Source: Paraburkholderia sp. PGU19 (GTDB lineage Bacteria > Pseudomonadota > Gammaproteobacteria > Burkholderiales > Burkholderiaceae). Taken from it: a DNA stretch of 64,000 nt. The DNA lies in contig NZ_AP023179.1 in NCBI RefSeq assembly GCF_013426915.1, forward strand, positions 3,720,001 to 3,784,000. The letters run 5' to 3'. The translations under genes were made by a program, and so were the position numbers. The notes under the pieces are model-generated. The model had not been told where the DNA came from. It was given only the letters and a program-made list of their open reading frames with translations, and ran no database searches. Shown piece by piece: positions 47,020 to 56,844 of this stretch; positions within the stretch are counted from its first letter, which is position 1; each line of letters begins with the position of its first letter.

Positions 47020-48168
47020 TTACTTCCCACCCACGCTCTGCAGCGTCGTCCACTTACCGTCGACAACCTTATACAGCGTGATACCGCCGTTCTTCAGATC
47101 GCCCTTACCGTCATAGGCCAGATCCTTGGTCGTCACAGCCGGCATGCTCGTCTTCGCCAGCACCGGCAGGTACTTGGCCGGATCCGTCGAATTAGCCTTC
47201 TTCATGGCATCGAACATGGCCATTGCGCCGTCATAAGCGTACGGCGAGTACGTCTGAACGTCTTCATTGAAACGCTTCTTGTACTTCGCAACGTAGTCCT
47301 TGCCGCCAGGCATTTCTTCCAGCGGCAGACCTGCCAGCGACGCAACCGTACCATTCGCCGCATCGCCTGCGACTTGCAGGAACGTCGGCGTATGAACCAT
47401 TTCGCCGCCCATCAGCGGAGCCTTGACACCCAGCGTCTTCATCTGCTTGACCATCGGCGCAGCCTGCGAATCGGCGCCACCGTAATAGATCAGATCCGGC
47501 TGGACCGACTTCAGCTTCGTCAGGATCGACTTGAAGTCGACGGCCTTGTCGTTCGTGAACTCACGATCGACGATCGTGCCGCCCGCAGCCTTCGCTGCCT
47601 TCTCGAACTGGTCGGCGAGACCCTGGCCATATGCCGTGCGGTCGTCGACGATCGCGATCTTCTTCATGCCCAGGGTCTTCACAGCGAACGTGCCCGCGAC
47701 GGAGCCTTGCTGCGTGTCCGAGGTCATCATGCGGAACGTCGTCTTGAAGCCTTGCTGCGTGTATTCCGGTGCCGTCGCCATCGCGATCTGCGGAATGCCC
47801 GCGTTCGCGTAGATGCGCGATGCCGGGATCGTCGTGCCCGAGTTGAAGTGGCCGAGCATGCCCTTGATGTTGTCGTCGACGAGCTTCTGCGCGACGGTCG
47901 TGCCCGTGCGCGGGTCAGCCTGGTCGTCCGCCGTGTCCAGCACGAAGCGAACCTGCTTGCCGCCGATCACCGGCTTCGTCGCGTTCATGTCTTCGACTGC
48001 GAGCGTGATGCCGTTCTGGAAGTCCTTGCCGTAGTGCGCCTGCGCGCCCGTCATCGGGCCGGCGAAGCCGATCTTCACGTCTTCGACCTGCTGTGCGTGC
48101 GCGGTCCCCGCCAGCGACATGGCAGCGAACAGCGTCGCGCCTGCCAGCTTTTTCATCGTATGTTGCAT
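47020..48168 (-). CDS. Branched-chain amino-acid ABC transporter substrate-binding protein (LivJ type)
   Basis: A periplasmic binding protein of 382 residues with a Sec signal (MKKLAGATLFAAMSLAGTAH then AQQ). The mature part reads KIGFAGPMTGAQAHYGKDFQ, GMLGHFNSGTTIPASRIYAN, AIVDDRTAYGQGLADQFEKA and YSPYAYDGAMAMFDAMKKA, the LivJ/LivK (PBP1 type) pattern. It would bind a leucine-like or other amino acid. No permease or ATPase gene is beside it. ATG 48168 has a perfect AAGGAG. It is downstream of putA on the same strand (89-base gap) but has its own terminator. Confidence 0.93.
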   Translation of the reverse strand: MQHTMKKLAGATLFAAMSLAGTAHAQQVEDVKIGFAGPMTGAQAHYGKDFQNGITLAVEDMNATKPVIGGKQVRFVLDTADDQADPRTGTTVAQKLVDDNIKGMLGHFNSGTTIPASRIYANAGIPQIAMATAPEYTQQGFKTTFRMMTSDTQQGSVAGTFAVKTLGMKKIAIVDDRTAYGQGLADQFEKAAKAAGGTIVDREFTNDKAVDFKSILTKLKSVQPDLIYYGGADSQAAPMVKQMKTLGVKAPLMGGEMVHTPTFLQVAGDAANGTVASLAGLPLEEMPGGKDYVAKYKKRFNEDVQTYSPYAYDGAMAMFDAMKKANSTDPAKYLPVLAKTSMPAVTTKDLAYDGKGDLKNGGITLYKVVDGKWTTLQSVGGK

Positions 48169-48257
48169 AGCTTCTCCTTGGTACCAGGTGTGGACGGCGC
48201 GGTGATCGGGGTCGCCGTCTCGCGCCATTTTTTTTGAATCGATCAAGCGAGGTTCGC

Positions 48258-51200
48258 TCAGCCGATCGTCATCAAATTCGCATTACCGCCTGCTGCTGCC
48301 GTATTCACGCTCACCGAACGCTCCGTCAGCAGACGTTCGAGCGCGTAATCCTCATCGCCGCTTTCCAGCGCGCGCGCTGCAACGCCCTGCACCGACACGA
48401 TCGGTCCCGCGCGCTTCGCGATGTCCTTCACGAGCGTCAGCAGTTCGTCGCTGTCGCCTTCGAAGAGCACGGCATCGAACGATGCTTCCGCGTTCTTCTT
48501 CACGCTTGCGTACTGCTTGAGCGATGCGGGCAGCGCAGCATACAGCTGCTCGCCCGCCGCGCCTTCGAACAGCGCCTTGTTGCCCGTCGCGAGCGCTGCC
48601 GCGAACTGCACGCGCGCGCCGCTTGCCGTCGACGCAACGCACAGCACCGTGCCGCGCGCGCCGAGCGTGTACGTGTTGCGCTCGCCCGTCGGACCGGACA
48701 GCACAGCCGTCGCGCCCGCCGGAATGTTGGCCAGATAGCCGTCACAACGCGCTGCCAGCACCGGCTCGCGTTCCGCGATCAGCCAGTCGCGCAGCGACGT
48801 CAGCGCTGCGGCAGGATTATCGCTTGCCGCGTTGCCGTTCAGGGCACCGTTTTGCGTACCATTCGATGCTGCTTGCGAACCGTCAACCATCAGCGTTCGC
48901 GCGAGCGACTTCGGCAAACCAGCGGGACGCGTCGCGAGCAGACGTTGCAGATACAGCGCGCCGCCCGCCTTCGGACCCGTGCCCGACAACCCTTCACCGC
49001 CGAACGGCTGCACGCCGACCACGGCGCCGATCACGTTACGGTTCACGTAGATGTTGCCCACGTGCGCGCGGCTGATCACATGCGCGATCGTTTCATCGAT
49101 ACGCGTATGGATGCCGAGCGTCAGGCCGTAACCCGTTGCGCGGATCTGTTCGAGCAGTTTGTCGAGCGCGCTGCGGCGATAACGCACCACGTGCAGCACG
49201 GGACCAAACACTTCGCGCTTCAATTCGTCGATGCTGTCGAGTTCGATCAGCGTCGGCGGAACGAAGGTGCCAGCGTTGCAACCTTCGGGCATCGGCAGTT
49301 GCGTGACCTTGCGGCCCTTCTCGCGCATCCCTGCGATGTGCGCGTCGATACCGCGCTTCGCGTCCGCGTCGATCACGGGACCCACATCCGCCGACAGACG
49401 GTCCGGGTTGCCAACCGCCAGTTCCTTCATCGCGCCCGTCAGCATTTCGAGCGTGCGATCCGCGACGTCGTCCTGCAGACAGAGAACGCGCAGCGCCGAA
49501 CAACGTTGACCGGCCGAATCGAACGACGACTGCAGCACGTCCGCCACCACCTGTTCCGCGAGCGCCGACGAATCGACGATCATCGCGTTCTGGCCGCCCG
49601 TTTCGGCGATCAGCGGAATCGGCTTGCCTTCGGGGTCGAGACGGTTCGACAGCGTCTTGTTGATCAGACGCGCGACTTCCGTCGAGCCAGTGAACATCAC
49701 GGCGCGCGTGCGCGCATCGGCGACCAACGCGGCGCCGACCGTTTCGCCGTCGCCCGGCAGCAGTTGCACCGCGCCCGCCGGCACGCCCGCTTCGCGCAGA
49801 ATGCGCACGGCTTGCGCAGCGATCAGCGGCGTCTGTTCAGCAGGCTTTGCGAGCACCGTGTTGCCTGCTGCGAGCGCAGCTGCAACCTGACCCATGAAGA
49901 TCGCCAGCGGGAAATTCCACGGGCTGATACACACCACGGGGCCGAGCGGACGATGCGTGTCGTTCGAAAATTCGTCGCGAATCTGCGTCGAGTAATAGCG
50001 CAGGAAGTCGATGGCTTCGCGGATTTCGGCGACGGCGTTCGGCAGTGACTTGCCCGCTTCGCGCACGACGAGACCCATCAGCGTATGCATCTGCGCTTCG
50101 AGCAGATCGGCGGCACGCGCGAGGCAATCGGCGCGCGCTTCGACGGGCGTCGCCTGCCAGATCGGCGCGGCAGCGACAGCGTGCGAGAGCGCGGCGCTCA
50201 CATGTTCCGGCGTCGCTTCGACTACCGTGCCGACGAGGTCGCGATGATCTGACGGATTGCGCACGTCGCGCGCATTGCCGACGGCGATCTCGTTGTCTTC
50301 GAGCATCGGCGCAGCACGCCACGGATGATTCGCGCTCGCCAGCAGCGCCGACGACAGCGACGCGAGACGATGTTCGTTCGACAGATCGAGGCCCATCGAG
50401 TTGGTACGCTCCGCACCGAACAGATTGCGCGGCAGCGGAATTTTCGCGTGCGGCGCGCCGAGCGGCACGACCTTCGATGCTTCTTCCACCGGATCAGCAA
50501 CGAGGTCCTTGATCGCCACGCTTTCGTCAGCGATGCGGTTCACGAACGACGTATTCGCGCCGTTTTCCAGCAGGCGGCGCACGAGGTACGCGAGCAGCGT
50601 TTCATGCGTGCCGACAGGCGCATACACGCGGCACGGACGGTTCAGCTTGTCGCGGCCCGTGACTTCCTCGTACAGCGGCTCGCCCATGCCGTGCAGACAC
50701 TGGAACTCGTACTGGCCGGGATAGTAGTTCTGGCCCGCGAGGTGATAGATCGCGGACAGCGTGTGCGCGTTGTGCGTCGCGAACTGCGGATAGACGGCAT
50801 CCGGCGCGCCGAGCAGCTTCTTCGCGCACGCGAGGTACGACACGTCCGTATAGATCTTGCGCGTGTACACCGGATAGCCTTCGAGACCATCCACCTGCGC
50901 GCGCTTGATTTCCGTATCCCAGTACGCGCCCTTCACGAGACGCACCATGATGCGGTGACGGCTGCGGCGCGCCAGATCGACGATGTAGTCGATCACGAAC
51001 GGGCAGCGCTTCTGGTACGCCTGCACAACGAAACCGATGCCGTTCCAGCCTTGCAGTTCGGAATCGAAGCACAGCGCTTCGAGCAGATCGAGCGAGATTT
51101 CGAGGCGATCCGCTTCTTCAGCGTCGATGTTCAGACCGATGTCGTAGCGGCGCGCGAGGATCGCCAGCGCGCGTACGCGCGGCAGCAGTTCGCTCATCGT

Positions 51201-52220
51201 GCGTTCCTGCTGCGAACGCGAATAGCGCGGATGCAACGCGGACAGCTTGATCGAAATGCCGGGGCCTTCGTAGATGCCACGACCGCCTGCCGCCTTGCCG
51301 ATCGCGTGGATCGCCTGTTCGTACGACGCGTAGTAGCGCTGCGCGTCGGCTTCCGTCGTCGCGGCTTCGCCGAGCATGTCGTACGAGTAGCGGAAACCGC
51401 GCGCTTCGAACTTGCGGCTGTTCGCCAGCGCTTCCGAGATATTCTCGCCCGTGACGAACTGCTCGCCCATCAGGCGCATCGCCATGTCGACGCCCTTGCG
51501 GATCAGCGGCTCGCCGCCCTTGCCGATCATGCGCGTGAGCGCCGACGACAGACCCGTTTCGCTATTCGTCGTCACCAGCTTGCCGGTGATCATCAGGCCC
51601 CACGTCGCCGCGTTCACAAACAGCGACGGCGCATGGCCGACGTGCGAGCGCCAGTCACCCTTGCTGATCTTGTCGCGGATCAACGCATCGCGCGTGGCGC
51701 GATCGGGAATGCGCAGCAGCGCTTCCGCGAGACACATCAGCGCGACGCCTTCCTGGCTCGACAGCGAGAACTCGTGGATCAGCCCTTCGACACCGCCGCC
51801 CTTGCTCTTGCCGCGCAGCGTTTCGACGAGCTTGCCCGCCAGTGTCTGCACGTCGCTCGCGATGTTCGCGGGCAGACGCGCCTGGCCGAGCAGGAACGGC
51901 AGGCACTCCGGCTCGGGACGGCGATACGCGGCCGTGATCGCCGCGCGCAGCACCGATTGCGGCTGCACGTTCTGCGCGAATTCGAGGAACGGATGCAGCC
52001 CGTCGCTTTCGTCGGAATCGGCGGCACCGTCGACCAGCTCGGTTGCGCTGTGGTGGCCCGACAGTTCAGCGGGAAGCTGACCGTGTTCGATCTTCTCCAG
52101 ATACGCGAAGATCGCCTGCTTGATCAGCCAGTGCGGAGTGCGTTCGAGACGCGTGGCGGCATCTTTCAGCCGGGTACGCAACAGATCGTCGACTTTGACG
52201 CCAAGGGTGGTGCTCGCCAT
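48258..52220 (-). CDS. putA: Trifunctional proline utilisation protein PutA
   Basis: A 1320-residue protein, exactly the length of E. coli PutA. It oxidises proline to glutamate in two steps (FAD-dependent proline dehydrogenase, then NAD-dependent P5C dehydrogenase) and represses its own gene. Residues about 3-45 form the ribbon-helix-helix DNA-binding domain (TTLGVKVDDLLRTRLKDAAT). The PRODH barrel is at about 190-560 (EGPGISIKLSALHPRYSRSQ, IMVRLVKGAYWDTEIKRAQ, QFATHNAHT). The P5CDH part is at about 650-1110, with LIAETGGQNAMIV (Glu) and SAGQRCSALRVL (catalytic Cys). A further C-terminal domain follows. ATG 52220 has AAGGAAT. The upstream region has GTTGCA operator candidates. Confidence 0.97.
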   Translation of the reverse strand: MASTTLGVKVDDLLRTRLKDAATRLERTPHWLIKQAIFAYLEKIEHGQLPAELSGHHSATELVDGAADSDESDGLHPFLEFAQNVQPQSVLRAAITAAYRRPEPECLPFLLGQARLPANIASDVQTLAGKLVETLRGKSKGGGVEGLIHEFSLSSQEGVALMCLAEALLRIPDRATRDALIRDKISKGDWRSHVGHAPSLFVNAATWGLMITGKLVTTNSETGLSSALTRMIGKGGEPLIRKGVDMAMRLMGEQFVTGENISEALANSRKFEARGFRYSYDMLGEAATTEADAQRYYASYEQAIHAIGKAAGGRGIYEGPGISIKLSALHPRYSRSQQERTMSELLPRVRALAILARRYDIGLNIDAEEADRLEISLDLLEALCFDSELQGWNGIGFVVQAYQKRCPFVIDYIVDLARRSRHRIMVRLVKGAYWDTEIKRAQVDGLEGYPVYTRKIYTDVSYLACAKKLLGAPDAVYPQFATHNAHTLSAIYHLAGQNYYPGQYEFQCLHGMGEPLYEEVTGRDKLNRPCRVYAPVGTHETLLAYLVRRLLENGANTSFVNRIADESVAIKDLVADPVEEASKVVPLGAPHAKIPLPRNLFGAERTNSMGLDLSNEHRLASLSSALLASANHPWRAAPMLEDNEIAVGNARDVRNPSDHRDLVGTVVEATPEHVSAALSHAVAAAPIWQATPVEARADCLARAADLLEAQMHTLMGLVVREAGKSLPNAVAEIREAIDFLRYYSTQIRDEFSNDTHRPLGPVVCISPWNFPLAIFMGQVAAALAAGNTVLAKPAEQTPLIAAQAVRILREAGVPAGAVQLLPGDGETVGAALVADARTRAVMFTGSTEVARLINKTLSNRLDPEGKPIPLIAETGGQNAMIVDSSALAEQVVADVLQSSFDSAGQRCSALRVLCLQDDVADRTLEMLTGAMKELAVGNPDRLSADVGPVIDADAKRGIDAHIAGMREKGRKVTQLPMPEGCNAGTFVPPTLIELDSIDELKREVFGPVLHVVRYRRSALDKLLEQIRATGYGLTLGIHTRIDETIAHVISRAHVGNIYVNRNVIGAVVGVQPFGGEGLSGTGPKAGGALYLQRLLATRPAGLPKSLARTLMVDGSQAASNGTQNGALNGNAASDNPAAALTSLRDWLIAEREPVLAARCDGYLANIPAGATAVLSGPTGERNTYTLGARGTVLCVASTASGARVQFAAALATGNKALFEGAAGEQLYAALPASLKQYASVKKNAEASFDAVLFEGDSDELLTLVKDIAKRAGPIVSVQGVAARALESGDEDYALERLLTERSVSVNTAAAGGNANLMTIG

Positions 52221-52296
52221 GATTCCTTCTTTATACGCCGACGGACGCCGGCCAAAGACTAAAAAGTTGGCCGAATCGTACCCCTCTCAATAAAAA

Positions 52297-52327
52297 GGTG
52301 CAACCAGTTGCGAGAAACGGTTGCACC
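52297..52327 (-). promoter_or_regulatory. Candidate PutA operator pair upstream of putA
   Basis: GGTGCAACC (52297-52305) and GGTTGCACC (52319-52327) form an inverted repeat; each arm contains GTTGCA or its complement, the consensus known for E. coli PutA operators. A further GTTGCG is between the arms. It lies about 77-107 bases before the putA start. Confidence 0.65.
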
Positions 52328-52527
52328 CTTTGGTGAGGCTTGTCGCACAAGGCTGAGCGGCGAATGTGCACCGTCAGGATGCATGCGGTTGCGCTCGGTG
52401 TTTTCCCTGGATCGGATTATTTTCTGGCAACCCTTATCGAATCGAAAATCGCGCCGTTATACCGGTCATGAGATGCGCAATGACGCACGGTACGGGGTTC
52501 GAAGTCTCGCTTTACGGGGTGACCAAA

Positions 52528-52686
52528 ATGGAAAAATGGCTGGTAGTGACGGGTGTCTGGATGATGTTCGCGACGTGCATGGTGCTGTTCATCCGCGGCG
52601 CGACGGGTGTGTCGCGCAGCGAACTGGCGCCCATTGAAGTGCGCGACGACGAGCGCGACGTGCAGCCGAAGTCGAGTCGCGGCTAA
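52528..52686 (+). CDS. Small single-span membrane protein (52 aa)
   Basis: MEKWLVVTGVWMMFATCMVL then FIRG gives one N-terminal membrane helix; the rest is a short charged tail (SELAPIEVRDDERDVQPKSS). GGGGTGA lies before ATG 52528; a GTG three codons earlier is possible. Small proteins of this sort exist next to putA in some Burkholderiales, but I have no function to offer. Moderate support from start, hydropathy and ribosome binding site only. Confidence 0.5.
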   Translation: MEKWLVVTGVWMMFATCMVLFIRGATGVSRSELAPIEVRDDERDVQPKSSRG

Positions 52687-52974
52687 ACGCTTCGAGGTGG
52701 GAGGCGCGCTGCACGCGTGCGCCTCGCTGACGCGGATGCCGTCAGCGCATCCGCGCGAACCGGCGGCAACTGTCGCGCGGCGCGACGAGCTGGTCGTGAA
52801 CCAGGCACAGGCGGCTGTCGGCGACACTCGCGCCGAAGCCCGACCCGAACACAGCGAGGCCCGGAATGCTCTGCTCAAGCGAATGCCGATCGTCGGCGCG
52901 AAACCGGCAATCCGCGCAGCACGGCCGGCGTTCGCCGGGCTGCGCGTCGATGGCGTCGTCGAGGACGGGCGCGC

Positions 52975-54399
52975 TCACGAGCCCTGCCCCAAGCTATTCC
53001 AATACGGTGCGAACACGTGCGCGGACAGCGCGTAGCCGATGGCGATATTGACGGCGACGCCAATCGTGAACGCGATGAACGGCTTGATGCCCGTGGCCGC
53101 CAGTGAGCGCACGCGCGTCGTCAGTCCGATGCTGAAGAAGCAGAAGATGAACGCCCACGTGCGCAATGCGGTAATCGGCGCGACGAATTCCGGCGTCACC
53201 ACCTTGCGGTAGTCGGCGAGCGAGTAGTGGCTCGCGATCCACGTCACGAGCGCCGACGCGATCACGAAGCCGATCACGAACTTCGGAAAGCGCGCCCAGA
53301 TTTCGCGCGCGTCGGCCTTCGCGGTTACGCCGCTTTCGCTGGACTCCCAGCGAGTCGTCGCGACGATCGCCAGCAGGAACGCCCAGATACCGATCCAGAT
53401 GTCGCGGCCTACCACCTTCATCAGCGTGAACGCCTGAAGCGAAGCTTCGGGCGATCCCGCGATCGCGCCGCCCGCGTGCTTCGCGAAGTCGCCATAGGCT
53501 TGTGCTGCGGCGATACCCGCGGCGTCGGCGAATTCCGAGGTGCCGATCCATGCGCCCGCGACGGCCGTCGACAGTCCGAGCGAGCGCGACGCGAACGGCA
53601 ACACGAAGATCATCACGATCGCCCACAGGATCACGAGCGTGATCGCCACCGACGCGTGCTCGCGTTTCGCGCGCACGGCACCCGCAATCGCGATCGCCGC
53701 CGACACGCCGCACACCGCGCCACCGACGCCGAGCACCGCGGCGAACCGCTTGTCGAGCCCGAGCGCCTTCGCGGCGAAGAAAATCACGAAGAACGTGACG
53801 AGCGAGACGATGGTCGCCTGTCCGACGGCAACCGGGCCCGCCCAGACGAGCAGCGTGAAGGGCAGCGTCGCGCCGAGCAGCACGATCCCCACCTTGATGT
53901 AAAACTCGACGCGCAATCCCGCCGAAAACCATTCGGGAAGACGGAACACGTTCGAGATCAGCAAGCCAAGCGCGAGCGCGACGAGCGGTGGTTCGAGGTT
54001 GTACTTCGACGCATTGGCCCACGCGCCGACTTCGAAAATCAGCACCGACACGGCGAACAGGATCGCGAACGACGCCAGGAAATGCACGATCCGCTGCTTC
54101 AGCACGCTCAGGCTGACGCCGAACAGCACGGCAAACACGACGAATAGCGCGATGTAGTTCGGCAGATGCTTGACCAGGTCTTGCCCGGCCGCGCCGGGGT
54201 CGGTCCATTTCGCGGGGGCCGTTGCGAGCCACTTGATGCTGCTGCCCGACGCGAACAGTGCCCACGCAACGACGATCACCAGCAAGCCGACCCACACGGC
54301 CCACCAGTCTTCCGTCGAAAAAAGTCCGCCGCCGCCTGTGGTGCTTGCCGGTCGCGAAGGCTGTGCGCCCGCCGGCAAGGTATGTCTCGTATCGCCCAT
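52975..54399 (-). CDS. YeiH/UPF0324-family membrane protein (putative sulfate exporter)
   Basis: A 474-residue integral membrane protein with about ten or eleven spans, e.g. WAVWVGLLVIVVAWALF, NYIALFVVFAVLFGVSLSVL, VALALGLLISNVF and VGIVLLGATLPFTLLVWAG. The GVGGAVCGVSAAIAIAGAV stretch is the conserved core of the Cons_hypoth698 family. Members are annotated as putative sulfate or anion exporters, which is not proven here. A hydrophilic N-terminal tail of 25 residues precedes the first span. It is on the same strand as priA but separated by 186 bases. Confidence 0.9.
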   Translation of the reverse strand: MGDTRHTLPAGAQPSRPASTTGGGGLFSTEDWWAVWVGLLVIVVAWALFASGSSIKWLATAPAKWTDPGAAGQDLVKHLPNYIALFVVFAVLFGVSLSVLKQRIVHFLASFAILFAVSVLIFEVGAWANASKYNLEPPLVALALGLLISNVFRLPEWFSAGLRVEFYIKVGIVLLGATLPFTLLVWAGPVAVGQATIVSLVTFFVIFFAAKALGLDKRFAAVLGVGGAVCGVSAAIAIAGAVRAKREHASVAITLVILWAIVMIFVLPFASRSLGLSTAVAGAWIGTSEFADAAGIAAAQAYGDFAKHAGGAIAGSPEASLQAFTLMKVVGRDIWIGIWAFLLAIVATTRWESSESGVTAKADAREIWARFPKFVIGFVIASALVTWIASHYSLADYRKVVTPEFVAPITALRTWAFIFCFFSIGLTTRVRSLAATGIKPFIAFTIGVAVNIAIGYALSAHVFAPYWNSLGQGS

Positions 54400-54585
54400 T
54401 GCTGTGCCCCGGTCGAAGTTGGCGGCGCACGCGCTATCGATTGTTGTGAATCATGCGCCGATCCGGCGAAATATAGTCGAGCGATGTCGCAAAACGAAAC
54501 GACCTTTCGTTTTATCGATATGACTTAAATGGATTTGCGCACAGATGCGCGGAGTTTGCCGACAAATTGCTTACAGCACGGCTCG

Positions 54586-56844
54586 CTAGATGTCGAGCGG
54601 ATCGACTTCGATGCTCCAGCGCAGCACGCCCTTCAGCGTTCGCAACACAGGTTGCCAGGCACGCAGCGTCGTCTGCAACGCCGCCCGCGACGCGCTTTCG
54701 ATCAGCAATTGCGCGCGATGCACGTGCATCACCTTGACGATGGTGAGCGGCACGGCGTCGTAGACCGTCACGCGGCTGGCGGCGGGAATGTCGGCCAGCA
54801 CTGCGGCCGCCTGTTGCAGGAACGTCAGCGCGGCGTCCAGTGTGCGGCCTTCGGCGCGCAGCATGGCCTGATAGACGAACGGCGGCAGATGCGCGTCGCG
54901 CCGTTCGGTGAGCGTCGAATTGGCGAAGCCGACGTAATCGTGGCGAGCCAGCGCGTGATACAACGCGTGACGCGGATAGCGCGTCTGCACCAGCACTTCG
55001 CCCGGCAAACCGGCGCGGCCCGCGCGGCCGCTCACCTGCATCAGTTGCGCGAAGAGGCGCTCGCTCGCGCGGAAGTCGTGGGAAAACAGCGCCGTGTCGG
55101 CGTTCAGCACGCCCACCAGCGACACCCGGCGGAAATCGTGCCCCTTCGCGATCATCTGCGTGCCCACGAGAATATCCACTTCGCCCGCATGCACGTCCGA
55201 AAACAGCGCCTGCGCGCTGCCCTTGCGTCGCGTGCTGTCGGCATCGATGCGCAGCACGCGCGCGCCCGGCACCGCGCCGGCGAGCGCTTCTTCGATACGT
55301 TGTGTTCCGCGTCCGAGCGGCGCGATATCGACATTGCCGCATTCCGGGCACGAGCGCGGAATGCGCGATTCCCAGCCGCAGTGGTGGCAGCGCAGCGCGC
55401 GCTCCGGCTTGTGCAGCACGACGTAGGCGCTGCATCGCGGGCAGCCCGCGACCCAGCCGCATGCGTCGCACGCCAGCTGCGGCGCATAGCCGCGACGGTT
55501 GAGGAACACGAGACTCTGTTCGCTTCGCTCGAGGCGCGCCTTCAGCGCCGCGATCAACGGCCCCGACAAACCCTCCACCGAAGCGCGCCCGCGCCGCTGC
55601 TCGTCTTCCAGGTCGATGAGGTGGACGGTTGGCAGCACTGCGTCGGCGACGGCACGGCGCGATAACGTGAGCCGTTTGTAGCGTCCTTGCTCGACCTGCC
55701 ACCAGCTTTCCAGCGACGGCGTCGCTGAGCCGAGCACGACCGGCACGCCGAGTTGCTTCGCGCGCCAGATGGCGAGATCGCGCGCGGAATAGCGCAAGCC
55801 TTCCTGCTGCTTGTACGCCGGGTCGTGTTCCTCGTCGACGATGATGATGGCCAGATGCGGCAACGACGCCAGCACGGCGAGCCGCGTGCCCAGTACGATG
55901 CGCGCGCGCCCGGTGTGCGCGGCAAACCAGTTGCGGGCGCGCTCTCCCTCGGCAAGACCGCTGTGCAGTGTGACGATTTCGGTATCGTCCATCGACGCGA
56001 AGCGCGCGCGGAACGCAGCCTCGAATTGCGGCGTCAGGTTGATCTCGGGAACGAGGACAAGGGCCTGCGCCTGCGGATTGGTCGACAGCAGTCCCGCCAG
56101 CGCCCGCAGGTAGACCTCCGTCTTGCCGCTGCCCGTCACGCCATGCAACAGGAACGGCGCGAAGCCTTGCGCGTCGCGGATCGCTTCGACGGCGGCCGTT
56201 TGCTCGTCTGTGAGCGTCGGCAGCGTCGCGCTGCGCGGCGTGTGATCTCGCGAGAGGCTGTGCGCGGCGGGATCGACCACTTCGAGCGCGACCCAGCCTT
56301 CGGCTTGCCACGCTTCGAGCGTCGCCGTTGCCTTCGCGTGCAATGCGCGGGCATCTGCGGCGGGCAGCGAGTCGGCTTCCGAGAGCGCGGCCGCAAGACG
56401 GCGCAACGCCGTGGCGCGCGCCGGAAGCGCATCGGGCAGCGCAGCGCGCCCAGCTGGCAACAGCCGATAGCGCTCCTCAGGAGCGAAAAGCCGCGTCCAG
56501 CGGGCCGCATCGCGCAATGCCTGGGGAAGCGCCGGCAACGCGACTTCACCGATGCCGCGCTGATAGTAGTCGGCGGCGAACTGCGTGAGTTGCAGCCAAT
56601 GTTCGGAGAGCGGCGGGCAGGCGGCGCAGACGCTATGGACCGACTTCAGGCGGTCGGCGGGCACGTCGCTGTGAGCCGTCACTTCCATCACGAGACCCAC
56701 GACATGCCGCTTGCCGAACGGTACGCTGACGAGCATGCCCGGCGCCGGCGCCAGCGAGGCGTCACAGCGGTAATCGAACAGCGTCGGCAGAGGATGATCG
56801 AGCGCGACGCGGACGTAGGTGCCCGTCAGATCGACGACCCGCAT
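54586..56844 (-). CDS. priA: Primosomal protein N' (replication restart helicase PriA)
   Basis: A superfamily 2 helicase of about 752 residues that reloads the replisome on collapsed forks. It has the N-terminal DNA-binding part (YVRVALDHPLPTLFDYRCD), Walker A LLHGVTGSGKTEVYLRAL, the DEEHDPAYK box, GSATPSLES, eight zinc-binding cysteines in the CDACGW / CPRC / CHHCGW / CPECG block, and VGTQMIAKGHDF, then QVSGRAGRA. The start is either ATG 56844 or a GTG two codons earlier. Order hemE-priA is typical of the group. Confidence 0.96.
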   Translation of the reverse strand: MRVVDLTGTYVRVALDHPLPTLFDYRCDASLAPAPGMLVSVPFGKRHVVGLVMEVTAHSDVPADRLKSVHSVCAACPPLSEHWLQLTQFAADYYQRGIGEVALPALPQALRDAARWTRLFAPEERYRLLPAGRAALPDALPARATALRRLAAALSEADSLPAADARALHAKATATLEAWQAEGWVALEVVDPAAHSLSRDHTPRSATLPTLTDEQTAAVEAIRDAQGFAPFLLHGVTGSGKTEVYLRALAGLLSTNPQAQALVLVPEINLTPQFEAAFRARFASMDDTEIVTLHSGLAEGERARNWFAAHTGRARIVLGTRLAVLASLPHLAIIIVDEEHDPAYKQQEGLRYSARDLAIWRAKQLGVPVVLGSATPSLESWWQVEQGRYKRLTLSRRAVADAVLPTVHLIDLEDEQRRGRASVEGLSGPLIAALKARLERSEQSLVFLNRRGYAPQLACDACGWVAGCPRCSAYVVLHKPERALRCHHCGWESRIPRSCPECGNVDIAPLGRGTQRIEEALAGAVPGARVLRIDADSTRRKGSAQALFSDVHAGEVDILVGTQMIAKGHDFRRVSLVGVLNADTALFSHDFRASERLFAQLMQVSGRAGRAGLPGEVLVQTRYPRHALYHALARHDYVGFANSTLTERRDAHLPPFVYQAMLRAEGRTLDAALTFLQQAAAVLADIPAASRVTVYDAVPLTIVKVMHVHRAQLLIESASRAALQTTLRAWQPVLRTLKGVLRWSIEVDPLDI

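Noticed and set aside
50325..52262. Long plus-strand frame opposite putA
   Set aside because: Shadow of putA; Arg-rich composition and no motif.
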